Shown here one piece after another: positions 1 through 7,655 of a stretch of DNA of 14,303 nt. How positions within the stretch are numbered: position 1 is the first letter of the stretch; each line of letters starts with the position of its first letter. The stretch is taken from contig WELB01000227.1 of NCBI GenBank assembly GCA_009602725.1, positions 153,620-167,922 on the forward strand, read 5' to 3'. A program made the position numbers and the translations under genes. This DNA is from Spirogloea muscicola (taxonomy: Eukaryota > Streptophyta > Zygnematophyceae > Spirogloeales > Spirogloeaceae). Under the pieces are notes generated by a model. It was given only the letters and a program-made list of their open reading frames with translations. It was not told the origin of the DNA and ran no database searches.

Positions 1-60
1 GACGGCGGCAGCGGCGGCGGCGGCGGCGGCGGCGAGCCGGCGGGCCAGAGCGGGCGCCAT
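1..60 (-). CDS. possible 5' end of a minus-strand gene with a targeting-like N-terminus (partial)
   Basis: Read on the minus strand from an ATG at 60-58, 20 open codons run to the window edge and encode MAPALARRL followed by an alanine run and V. The Ala/Arg-rich, acid-free start resembles a mitochondrial or plastid targeting peptide, and the ATG sits in a GC-rich context (gccgccATGgcg). The opposite reading of the same near-palindromic ATG gives only a short peptide before a stop at about 95. Most of this stretch is a GGC microsatellite, which gives long open frames by chance, so the call is weak. The product cannot be named. Confidence 0.3.
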   Translation of the reverse strand, partial: MAPALARRLAAAAAAAAAAV

Positions 61-370
61 GGCGGCGGCGAGGGGTGGTTTTGGGAAGGATAAGTAGAAT
101 AACTGCCGATGATTAATAGAGATAACAGAGATAATAAAGATGATAGTCTATGATTGTTTTCATTCGGGAGGGGCGCAGCCTCCCCGGCGCCGGGCGTCGC
201 CAAGTCAGCAGCTGCCAACGTGGCGTCCTGGGTTACCGGTAAGCCGCCATGTGGCGCCGGTCATTTGTCAGCGTCAGCCAGCTGCATTCTCGCTCTGTGG
301 TGGGAGCCAGACCTGTTGCCCTCATCCGTAGGCGTACTGGAACCCTGACCCTCTTGCTAACGTTGCTACC
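61..370. other. no recognised gene; possible promoter of the minus-strand gene at 1-60
   Basis: An AT-richer stretch at about 85-155 (gataacagagataataaaga and neighbours) separates the GGC-rich start of the window from the retroelement-like tail modules. The open frames at 140-348 show no protein signature. If the edge gene is real, this is its upstream region. Confidence 0.25.
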
Positions 371-399
371 GTGAGCCACTTCCCGATCTCACGTTTTTC

Positions 400-760
400 T
401 GGCCCCTTCGAACTTTGTTCATTCTTCATCTTAAGCTGTCTAATCAAAGCCGTCGCCTCTACTCTTCGCTACGAAGCGTCCATCTTCTGCTTGTTCTTCT
501 TCTATGTGGGCGCGCACTTTCTTCTTCTACTGGAAGAGTCTGTCTGTCTGTTCAGTCTGAGCCGGAGACCCTTCTGCGATGTGGTTTTGGCGCCCTTTCG
601 GCCCTTGGGCTGGCCCCTTCGAACCTTGTCAATATTTTTCGGGCTGGCTTATCACAGCCAGTGCCCCCATTGGGAGACCCACTTCTTTAAGCTGGCCTCT
701 CAGAGCCATTGCCTTACTTTGAAAGCGCTACTTCACACAGGCTTGGGCTGGCCTCTGCAG
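400..760 (+). repeat. retroelement-like 3'-tail module, plus orientation (two or more hairpin units)
   Basis: The segment starts with ggccccttcgaactttgttc at 401 and has a gggcgcgcactt block near 508. A second ggccccttcgaaccttgtc (612-630) leads into gggctggc and ccccattgggaga. The same order of blocks recurs at about 880-1050, 6606-6675 and, in part, 5090-5167 and on the minus strand. Hairpins are visible at 644-661 (CTGGCT/AGCCAG) and 693-708 (TGGC/GCCA). No convincing coding frame exists. I read it as the non-coding 3' region of the retroelement family described at 4358-6603, but this copy could be a SINE that shares that tail. Confidence 0.6.
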
Positions 761-859
761 GAGGACTGCAGCCTCTGGCTTTCCGGCAGCTAGTCTGTCG
801 GATTTGAGGCTCACGCGTACTTCTTGAGTGGTTCATCATACACCAGTTCCGAGCTAGCG

Positions 860-1100
860 CTTTTCGCCCCTTCGTAGATTGGCCCCGAACTTTGTCAATT
901 CTTTGTCGGACTTTGTCGAACCTTGTCAAGTCTTGTCGGGTTGGCTTCTCACAGCCCTTGCCCCCATTGGGAGAGCCATTTCTGTCGCAGCCATTGCCTA
1001 ACTTTGGCAGCGCTACTTCCACACAGCTTGGGCTGGCCTCTCCCAGCCACCAGTCAATGTGGCCGCGCTTTTGCTTGGGCTGGCCTTCTGCAAGAGACTA
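860..1100 (+). repeat. retroelement-like 3'-tail module, second plus-orientation cluster
   Basis: The stretch ggccccgaactttgtcaatt (about 879) is followed by two more 'ctttgtcgaacc'-like units. Then come gggttggcttctcacagccc, ccccattgggaga, a gccattgcctaactttggc block and a third ggctggcctctcccagcc. The unit at 700-760 has the same gccattgcctta...agcgctacttc...cacacagg order, so the two clusters are diverged duplicates. Hairpins lie at 938-957 (GGGTTG/CAGCCC with one G-T pair) and 1031-1048 (GGCTGG/CCAGCC). The cluster ends about 150 nt before the start codon of the next gene, so it may lie within that gene's promoter or 5' leader. Confidence 0.6.
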
Positions 1101-1251
1101 CCGAATCGAAGCTTAATAACAACAACAAAAACCAGAATTATCACACCCAACTGGAAGAGACTCGCAACAGCCTCCTGGTCCGAGCTCTCGGGGTCCTGCT
1201 CGCCGCCGAGCTCGCCGTGCTCCCGAGAAGGGCCTCGTTGGCGCCCGCTCC

Positions 1252-3662
1252 ATGGCCGCCGCGCCGCCGCCGTCGCCGCTGACGGGTCTGGCGGCCGCTA
1301 TTTCTGCCACTGACGACGCCGCTGCGGCGGTCGTGCCGGCGAGGCCCGCTGCAATCGCTGCGTCGGCGGGGCGGGCGGTGGCCTATGGCACTGGCGGGAG
1401 GCGGCAGGTGAGCTCGCCATGGAGCCACATTGCCACTGCAGACGTTGTTGCGCATGTGGGTGCCCACACAGTGTTGTGGCGAGACTCCAGCGACAGCCCA
1501 GTACGCCAGCGTCGGCCGGGCGCCCGAGCCCACAGAAGGGCTTCTTGCAGTGGCGCTGCTGCAGCGGTGTCAGTGTGGCCTGCGCCCTGCAGGCCTGCTT
1601 GGCAGCAGCCTGGACCACCGGGGCGGCAGTGGCGGCGGCGCTCGCTCTCGGCAGCGAGGCGGCGCTGGGGCCTCGGCCTGCGCATGCCTTGGGCTTCTGT
1701 GAGCTCACTCCTTGTCCAGGACTCTGATCAACGGCGAGCATAGCCTCTGTTTACACTTTTCTCTGGTCCTCTGTCCATCTTGAGGTCCAAAGCCCCAGAC
1801 CCTGACTTGAGAAGCCTGAGCGTTAAACCTCTAAGTCTACAATCAAATTTCCAAGCCCTATGACTACGGTTCCTGGAATGCCACAAAATATTGACGAGAT
1901 TGGCAGCTACCCATTGCAGCGGGGCTCAAGGACCTTCTCACGGAGCAGAAGAAGCGGACCGCTGACTTCCTGTACCGGCCCATCGAGCGCTCCCGCGCCA
2001 AGCTCGACCAGGTCCTCCGGCTCGTGGGTGCGGTTCGTAGCACTGCTCGCTCTCCTTCACCCAAAAGGCCAGGAGGACCGATGGCAACCTGTCTGCCCTG
2101 ACTGACAGCACCTTGCCATGAGCTGCACACCTCACTCCCTACCCCAGCCGCTACTCCTTCCATCTAACACTGAGTTCTTGTAGCTCAACCCTGCGTCATG
2201 CATGTGGACTGCAGGCCCGCAATGCATCTCCAGGTGCTGCCTTTCATTTCCATGATATTGTGGTTCTGCAATCTTGATCATTACTGAGTCTTGAGCCGCC
2301 GAATCTGAGGCATCCCTCGGCAGGGGTCGAGGTGGCTGGTGACGACGCACTGAGGGAAGCCATCGACTTGACCACTGCTGCTGCAAGGGATTGCATCCTC
2401 CCCAATGCCGGCTCTCTCGCCGGCTTTCAGTTAAGTACTGGCATTGAGGCAAGTGCGCACTCTCTCTGCTTGCTTGTTCGCGAATGCTTCCCACATAGTC
2501 CTCGGCTGTGACTTAGTGTGGCTCCAAAAGAGAGCTCAAGTGCATCTTGCTGGACTTGCTTGCCTTATCAGCACTGAAGAAGACTGCGTTCTCTGTCCGG
2601 ATATCAGACTTCCATTGCAAGATGAATCTTGCACATTTTGCATCTTACGCCAGTATAGCTCCAAGATCACAATCTCTCATTAAGGGCAATAAAAGCCCAC
2701 ATGCTAATGAAGCCTGCATTGGCAAGCTTGTCTTAAATGGATCAATAAAGCAGAGCGACAACTTTAAGGCCGCAAGAGCATGGCCTTCCACTCTTACTTG
2801 CTGCGCAGGTGTGCACCTTCAAGCTCATTCTGAAAAATGCAGCGTCCCTCCTGGATAATGCCGATGCCAGGAAGCTGGACGGTGAGGCAGCGCTTGCGGA
2901 TCTCGTCCGGTGAGTTCAAGTTGGTTTCCTCTTGCTGGCCACGCTCTTCTATCATCGAACTCTTCCCTGTCCAAGCCTGATCAGCAGCCGATCAGCAGAG
3001 TCCACTGCTCTCAAGCGTACTTTCCTACAACTATAGCAAGTTCATTCACCTTACCCTTGCCCTAAGCATACATCTAAATATACACTGTGCTGCTGCATAC
3101 CCTTGGCTCCTGAAGCATTTGGAAAGAAATATTCTGACCGTAAACCTACTCTCGCTTCTCCCCTGCCTTTGCCTTGCCATACACATCCACTTGGTCTCAA
3201 AGTCTTTATGCTGCTTAATGCCAGGAACTTTACGGCACTGAAGGGTGAGCTCCTAGATAGCGTCAGCAAACGCACAGGTGAAAGGTGTGTGTCCCACGCA
3301 ATAAGGATGGAACTCATGTTGAAGCTGTGCTGATTCAAGATTGCTTGTGTCCACCATTTTCAATAAATTCCAAGTAGTCAAGGCCAAGTGACCTCTCATG
3401 CCAATTTAGACGCGCTGAGGATGGCAGCACTGCGTGTTAGTAACAACATCCGTGGTCATCATAATTGACACATTTGAATGCAAGCGGTCAGCACTTCTTG
3501 ACACTGATCATCAGCCTTGCTTGCAAATGCTGATGCTTGATTGTCAATACTTTTGTATTCCAATATATTCTCAGGAGCGGTTTGACGGCAGCTGTGAAGG
3601 ATACAGTTGCTGCTCTCGACAACTTCCAAGCTAGCATCAAAGAGGTCCTTGGAACAGCCTAG
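1252..3662 (+). CDS. conserved plant-type protein of unknown function, probably plastid-targeted, six exons
   Basis: Exons are 1252-1407, 1907-2027, 2324-2448, 2809-2909, 3225-3284 and 3575-3662. They join in phase to 651 nt (216 residues plus TAG). The start is ctccATGgcc and begins an Ala/Pro/Ser/Arg-rich leader of about 50 residues without a clear hydrophobic core, like a chloroplast transit peptide. The mature part looks helical: LPIAAGLKDLLTEQKKR and FLYRPIERSRAKL (about 53-83), DLTTAAARDCILP (about 105-117), FQLSTGIEVCTFKLILKNAA (127-146), LDGEAALADLVR (157-168), and a C-terminal helix around TVAALDNFQASIKEVL. These blocks resemble a conserved plant chloroplast protein family that I recall but cannot name. 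The junction GIE|VCTF uses a GC donor (gcaagt at 2449). The least certain boundaries are the weak acceptor at 1906 and the end of exon 5. In exon 5, gtgtgt at 3285 keeps phase, whereas gtgagc at 3245 and gtgaaa at 3278 do not. Confidence 0.78.
2449..2808 (+). other. GC-AG intron (intron 3 of the 1252-3662 gene)
   Basis: The exon ends ATT GAG and is followed by gcaagt at 2449-2454, the usual consensus for GC donors. The acceptor is ctgcgcag at 2801-2808. Splicing here is phase 0 and gives an uninterrupted GIE-VCTF junction. The nearby GT alternative (gttaagt at 2430) would remove the STGIE codons and leave the wrong phase for the next exon. Confidence 0.65.
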
Positions 3663-4357
3663 GCGGTGCCTTGATCGATATTCCCATTACCTTGTCTGTC
3701 ATATCTAGCAGCAATGCGTAGACTGCTATGCAACTTTTGGAATGCTCAGTTGCAGGTCGACAACACAAGGCTGTCTTACAGATGTGATCAGACGGGTGGC
3801 TTAGAGGTCCACCATTTAGAGATTGAAACAAGTCACTAGAGCTTGTGCTGTAATCTGCGTTGAGATGCTCCCAGGCCCCATAAGAATGTGAGAGGGGGCC
3901 AGCATAATTGCTGATGAAGACTGCCGGGAACAGGAAGGATGGCCGCTCACTAAGGATGGCCGCTCAGTAAGCCCTAGGTAACAGCTGCAAGTCGGAAGTA
4001 CTAGCAAGCGGATAGCAGTCCCCCTGCCAATAGCCGGAGACGGCAGCCAGGGCACGGTCAGCCTGCAGATGCAAGGCGTGAGTTAAAGCATGATGCAGGG
4101 ATTAGGAGGGCCGCATTCGGAGCAGGGCCAGAGAGTCGGCGGCGTCGAAGTTCGTCTGCATCCCTTGCCACAAGAGCCCCGCGGGCCCAGTGGACAGTGA
4201 TGGCGAGGGGGATGCAAATACCCGTCCCAGGACCAGCGTACTGCGCCTCCCGGCCTCGGGCGGCACTTGGCGACTGCGTGTCCTGCCTTCGAGGCTGCTG
4301 ACTCCGGGTTGGAGGCTATTGAATGACCAGTGCAGACAGTGGGGCTCTGCTAAGGTG
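3663..4357. other. intergenic; no gene recognised
   Basis: This stretch follows the stop of the unknown-function gene and presumably begins with its 3' UTR. The short open frames in it (for example 3816-4055 on the minus strand, and the first part of 4190-4447 on the plus strand) show no domain or motif. The only structure seen is the 17-nt tandem repeat listed separately. The sequence up to about 4357 does not match the retroelement copies that follow. Confidence 0.5.
3935..3966 (+). repeat. two tandem copies of a 17-nt unit
   Basis: The 15-mer aaggatggccgctca occurs at 3935-3949 and again at 3952-3966, a 17-nt step. It is short, exact and probably a local duplication. Confidence 0.8.
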
Positions 4358-4505
4358 GCTATGGCCGCCGCCTCTGGGTCTCGGCGGAGTGCCTCTTTCC
4401 CTGCAGCGAGCTACTCAGACCTGATGTTGCTCACTCGTGGGTACTGAGCTTCCCTCTGCATCGTTTCTGTGTTCTGCAGTGTTTTGTAGTGTAGTCCTTT
4501 CTCTG
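4358..4505 (+). mobile_element. non-LTR retroelement, 5'-truncated 3' end (copy A)
   Basis: This holds the last codons of an element ORF, ending in SDLMLLTRGY and a TGA at 4445-4447, followed by a short 3' UTR (cttccctctgcatcgtttct ...). The minus-strand copy C (6357-6505) matches it with about five mismatches over roughly 145 nt by eye. Copy D (13753-13935, minus) ends with the related SDFLLLTRGY and a stop. The alignment to copy C begins abruptly near 4358, so this copy is truncated at its 5' side. At about 4505 it runs straight into a same-orientation fragment (copy B) through a ggctggcttctc block like the hairpin found in the other tails. Confidence 0.7.
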
Positions 4506-4519
4506 GCTGGCTTCTCGGT

Positions 4520-5062
4520 GGCAGCCGAGAACTCTGCCGTCATGCCGCTCCAGCAACGGGCCGACGGTCTCCACCCTCGTCGCGTGGACCTTGTGGCCAC
4601 CCCACCGGCAGGCGGGCCACGTCTTCTCCTGGACGTGGTGACCACCGACTCCTATGACCGCTCACATTCAACCCAGTGTGCCACCAAAGCTGGGTATGCG
4701 GTAGCCTGCGCAGCTCGGGCCAAGGAGCTAAAATACGCAGATCACCCGCGGGAAGACGAGTTCTTCCCGCTCGCCATCGATACGCACGGGGCGCTGGGCG
4801 CTCGGTGGCTCGAGCTGCTCAACCAGCTCTCTCGTCACGCCATTGCCCGCCGCTTCCATGGGGAGCCGGTGGACTCCCATGCAGCAGGTTCGCTAGCGCA
4901 GGTGTACCGCATGCGCTTGGCCGTCTCGCTGCAGAGGTCTATGGCCCGCGCGCTGCACCTGCGTGCAGGCCGAGCCCTCGCTGCTGCCTCCGGCTCTGGC
5001 CAGGGGACCCCGCTTCCAGGAACCCAGTCTCTCTGACCTGAGGCTGCAGGGGGTTACTGAGT
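4520..5062 (+). mobile_element. non-LTR retroelement 3' coding fragment with restriction-like endonuclease motif (copy B)
   Basis: About 158 codons are open from 4520 to 4995 without a stop. The fragment contains R-V-D, 14 residues, then D (in LLLDVVTTD), and a later AKELKYADH block. This fits the R/K-P-D-X12-14-D plus K-x-x-K-Y pattern of the restriction-like endonuclease domain found C-terminally in early-branching LINEs (R2/CRE/Dong-like), with V in place of P. A helical tail follows, AGSLAQVYRMRLAVSLQRS...RAGRALAAASG, which recurs in copies C and D. After about 4995 the frame is disturbed relative to the others: SDLRLQG lines up with SDLMLLTRGY in another frame. No reverse transcriptase domain is in the window, so this is a 5'-truncated remnant. 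Assignment to a named clade is not possible. Confidence 0.65.
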
Positions 5063-5175
5063 GCTTCGTAGCTGCTTTCTCCGGCTCCTCTTGCTTTGGC
5101 TTTGGACATTGTCCATTCTTTTTTGGGCTGGCTTTGCCAGCCCCTCTTCTCCATGGGCGCGCACTTCAATGTAAT
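5063..5175 (+). repeat. 3' tail of retroelement copy B, with perfect hairpin and palindrome
   Basis: The tail contains the 13-nt palindrome tggacattgtcca (5103-5115) and the perfect hairpin GGGCTGGC-ttt-GCCAGCCC (5125-5143). Then come cctcttctccatgggcgcgc and acttcaatg. A near-identical copy lies inverted at 6268-6365. Confidence 0.8.
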
Positions 5176-5905
5176 AGTGTGACGTGAAAGATTCACGGGT
5201 CAGCACAAACACATTCGACAGCCAAACTGGGGGAGCCGGACCTCCGCCACTGAAGCCGGAATACGGGGCCTCACCCGTGCTTATATCCAATGACGAAAAG
5301 AGCGATTCGACGGATCCGGCACAGCGGTGGTCCGTTGACGGGGCGGCGGAGCCGTCTCGATTGGAGTAGTGTGCGATGTGCGCCTAATGCTGACAGTCGG
5401 ATCGATTCCGGTTCGGGTTTCCCGGAGATTTAACTATCGGCGCAGCTTTTTGCCGACTCAAAAGCGGCCCGCGATACAGAGTACGGTAGGCGCCATTCAT
5501 GCCAGCCGTCGATGCGCTTAGGCCTCGTCTCAGTGACAACTTTAACCGTCAGATTATGCAGACTGGGGTGCGATCCTGACGGGGGTTCGGTTGCGATCGT
5601 GAGCAGCAGTGCCGGCCGACCGTACGGGGTAAGCGATGCCTCCCGATTGTATCGAGGAGCAAAGGCCGTCGATGCGCCTATTTTGCTATATCTCGTCCGT
5701 CCACTTGGCGAGCTGTCGGCAGGAAGATCTGAGCGGGCGCGGCGGCATTGCTGTCGGCGGGGTCTGACAATAATCTCTGCTTTGTAGTCATTCGCCGTTC
5801 CATGACGGTCAATCAGATGCGTGCCCCCCGCCGCCGCAGCGGACTAGGTCGCTTCGATCCGCATCCACCTGCCATCTTCGCAATAGAGAGTCCGTAACGG
5901 GCGAG
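5176..5905. other. CpG-rich segment of unknown origin between inverted retroelement tails
   Basis: This stretch is visibly richer in CG dinucleotides than its flanks (for example gatcgattccggttcggg near 5399, and 5575-5640). No open frame shows a recognisable protein; the longest, 5512-5787 plus, has none. GCCGTCGATGCGC occurs at 5505-5517 and again at 5665-5677, exactly 160 nt apart. No tRNA, 5S or other rRNA could be recognised. Confidence 0.5.
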
Positions 5906-6060
5906 TTTGACGTATGGCAATGGCTGTCGAGGCCAGCCCGCAAGGAGAGAAAGCAGAAGGACACGGTCTGAAAAAATGAAGAACAGCTCTTCCAATCTAA
6001 GGCAAACGGCTGTGAGAGGCCAGCCCATATGAGTGTACAAGGTCTGAAAGCGCACGAAGG
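5906..6060 (-). repeat. retroelement-like 3'-tail module, minus orientation, two hairpin units
   Basis: On the minus strand this reads gggctggcctctcacagcc (6026-6008) and, about 90 nt downstream, gggctggcctcgacagcc followed by attgcc (5939-5916). The blocks match the gctggcctctcagagccattgcc module at 691-713. Hairpin stems are GGCTG/CAGCC at 6008-6025 and 5922-5938. Confidence 0.65.
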
Positions 6061-6267
6061 CTGTGTTTGTGTTATTGCCATGGCGATCTATTGTAGTACA
6101 AACCTTCTATCACTTTTGCGAGACGAGGGACGACTGTCGGGGCTCCATGTGTCTTTGCGTCCAAGCCGAGAGCTTCATTTGCCTCTCCAAGGAGCTCTCC
6201 AGAAAGAAAGAGTTCTCGTAGTGGTACATCCTCCACCCGTTCTGACATTTTTAGGCCCCTCCGTCAT

Positions 6268-6603
6268 TGAGAAGTGCGCGCCCATAGAGAAGAGGGGCTG
6301 GCAAAGCCAGCCCAAAAAAATGGACAATGTCCAAAGCCGAAGAAAGAGGAGCCGGAGAGAGGACTACACTACAAAACATTGCAGAACACAGAAACGATGC
6401 AGAGGAAAGCTCAGTACCCACGAGTGAGCAACATCAGGTCTGAGTAGCTCGCTGCAGGGAAAGAGGCACTCCGCCGTGACCCAGAGGCGGCGGCCATAGT
6501 ACGGCCTGCGCGCGTGTGGACGGCGTGGGCAAGGGAGCGTTGAAGCGATACCGGCCAGGCGCATGCGGAAGACTTGTGCGAGCGAACCGGCAGCGTCCGT
6601 CAT
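6268..6603 (-). mobile_element. non-LTR retroelement, 5'-truncated 3' end (copy C, inverted)
   Basis: On the minus strand it starts within AGSLAQVFRMRLA (about 6595-6555). It then loses frame relative to copy B and continues through the sequence shared with copy A (6505-6357) and the tail shared with copy B (6365-6268). That tail includes palindrome tggacaatgtcca (6321-6333) and hairpin gggctggc-aaa-gccagccc (6295-6313). It is the only copy here in which the A-type coding end and the B-type tail are contiguous, so it shows the normal order of the 3' end. At its 5' side it abuts an oppositely oriented tail module at about 6604. Confidence 0.72.
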
Positions 6604-6680
6604 TGTGGCCCCTTCGACCCATTCATTCTTTTCGGGCTGGCTTTTTCACAGCCCTTGCCCCCATCGGCGGGTCGCTGGGG
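6604..6680 (+). repeat. retroelement-like 3'-tail module, plus orientation
   Basis: Block tggccccttcgacccattca (6606-6625) precedes ttttcgggctggctttttca and cagcccttgcccccat. This is the same order as at 612-670 and 879-970. Hairpin GGGCTG/CAGCCC lies at 6634-6654. Confidence 0.7.
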
Positions 6681-6724
6681 GGCTACCGGCCTAATCGTAA
6701 GAGCGATTGACGTCGTATCCCATC

Positions 6725-6770
6725 CATTGAGAGAAAGAGAATGGCGCGCCCTTAGAGAAGTGAAGGAGAT
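6725..6770 (-). repeat. short diverged piece of the tail module, minus orientation
   Basis: The stretch attgagagaaagagaatggc plus gcgcccttagagaag resembles attgagaagtgcgcgcccat plus agagaag at 6266-6290. The match is short and imperfect. Confidence 0.35.
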
Positions 6771-7047
6771 TTTCGTGTATTTGACTCAAGCAAAAGGCCA
6801 AATGGCCAAGTACGGCGGGAAGCATAGCTATAGACGTACTCCATCTATAGCAGATTGACCCGCTCAGTAACCACTTCTGGCCAATATGGGACAATATCTA
6901 AAGTATATATGGACCCTATCCAAAGCCAGAAGATTTGGGATGGTTGTTCCTAATAGGGCGCCTGCTGATGTTCCGGTGGAGTGCCACAAAACCCCCCAAT
7001 TAATCAGACTTGCCGTGGACTGGATCAGCGCCTCAGAGGTCCAGAGG
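6771..7047. other. intergenic upstream region of the PP2C gene; nothing recognised
   Basis: This is moderately AT-rich sequence without a coding signature or a match to the repeat family. It includes a TATA-like stretch (taaagtatatatgg, 6899-6912), which is too far from the coding start to assign as the core promoter. Confidence 0.35.
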
Positions 7048-7288
7048 TACACGTGGCGGTGTCGACGGGCCGGCCGCAAGAAAGTGCCAGGTGGTAGGCT
7101 GCCGGCACGTGCCTGCTGTGCCCAGGGGCACCTGGGGATCCCGTATCTGTGCTGCGCCGCCCCGGATCCATGCGCACGCGTGTCCGCCGACAGCCGCCCG
7201 CCGTCGCATCCGCGCCGCCAGGTGGAGCAGGGCTCGATGCGCAGGCCACGTGGGTGGCCGTCGCGGCGCCACGCGCGCTACGTGGCGG
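7048..7288 (+). promoter_or_regulatory. cluster of four ACGTG (G-box/ABRE-like) sites upstream of the PP2C gene
   Basis: Four sites lie within about 240 nt: TACACGTGGC (7048-7057), GGCACGTGCC (7104-7113, palindromic), GCCACGTGGG (7245-7254) and TACGTGGCGG (7279-7288). The first and last match the land-plant ABA-responsive element core (ACGTGGC), which is bound by group A bZIP factors. They sit 370-610 nt upstream of the chosen PP2C start. Clade A PP2C genes in land plants are typically ABA-induced through such sites. GC-rich DNA produces some CACGTG by chance, so function is inference. Confidence 0.6.
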
Positions 7289-7440
7289 GCCGCGGCGGGG
7301 TCCGCGCGCGCGGAGGGCCCACGGAGGCAGAGGGCTGGTAATCTGTCGGTTGGCAGGCGGGGAGGGGGGCAATGGAGGGGGGGTGCGGCGGCGGGCCGCA
7401 CGCCCCGGGCGTCTTCCTCCCCCCCCGCATCTCTCTCCAC

Positions 7441-7441
7441 N
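7441..7441. other. ambiguous base (n) in GC-rich leader
   Basis: One undetermined base lies between a C-rich run and a GGC microsatellite (about 7450-7470). It is upstream of the chosen PP2C start, and the microsatellite length here may be inexact. Confidence 0.95.
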
Positions 7442-7655
7442 CGTCGCCCGCGGCGGCGGCGGCGGCGGGCAAAGCGAGCCAGAGGCCCGGTGCTCGTCTG
7501 GCGACGAGGCGACGACTCGGGCAAGCGGACGGGGAGGCTGGAGGTGCGGAGATGGACCCGTAGGCTGCTGCGGCGGCGGCGGGGAAGGGGCCGAGCTGAC
7601 AGCCAGCGTGGCGATCTTTGCGGCGGCGGTGGCGGCGCCGGCGGCGCCGGCGGCT

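Noticed and set aside
1298-1741. several minus-strand and plus-strand frames over 1298-1743
   Set aside because: They cover exon 1 and the GC-rich first intron of the unknown-function gene, are low-complexity and show no domain.
3245-3250. gtgagc as donor for exon 5 of the unknown-function gene (a 20-nt micro-exon)
   Set aside because: It leaves phase 1, while the last exon needs phase 2. Reading on to gtgtgt at 3285 keeps phase and a protein-like sequence (LKGELLDSVSKRTG).
4190-4357. 5' part of the 4190-4447 open frame
   Set aside because: Only the last 30 or so codons match the retroelement copies. The upstream part has no match to copies B-D and no motif.
5395-5425. tRNA T-arm-like string (gatcgattccggttcg)
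   Set aside because: No acceptor, D or anticodon arms could be fitted around it on either strand.
5063-6365. classic DNA transposon with terminal inverted repeats
   Set aside because: The inverted arms are ends of the same retroelement family found elsewhere in other contexts. No transposase and no target-site duplication was seen.
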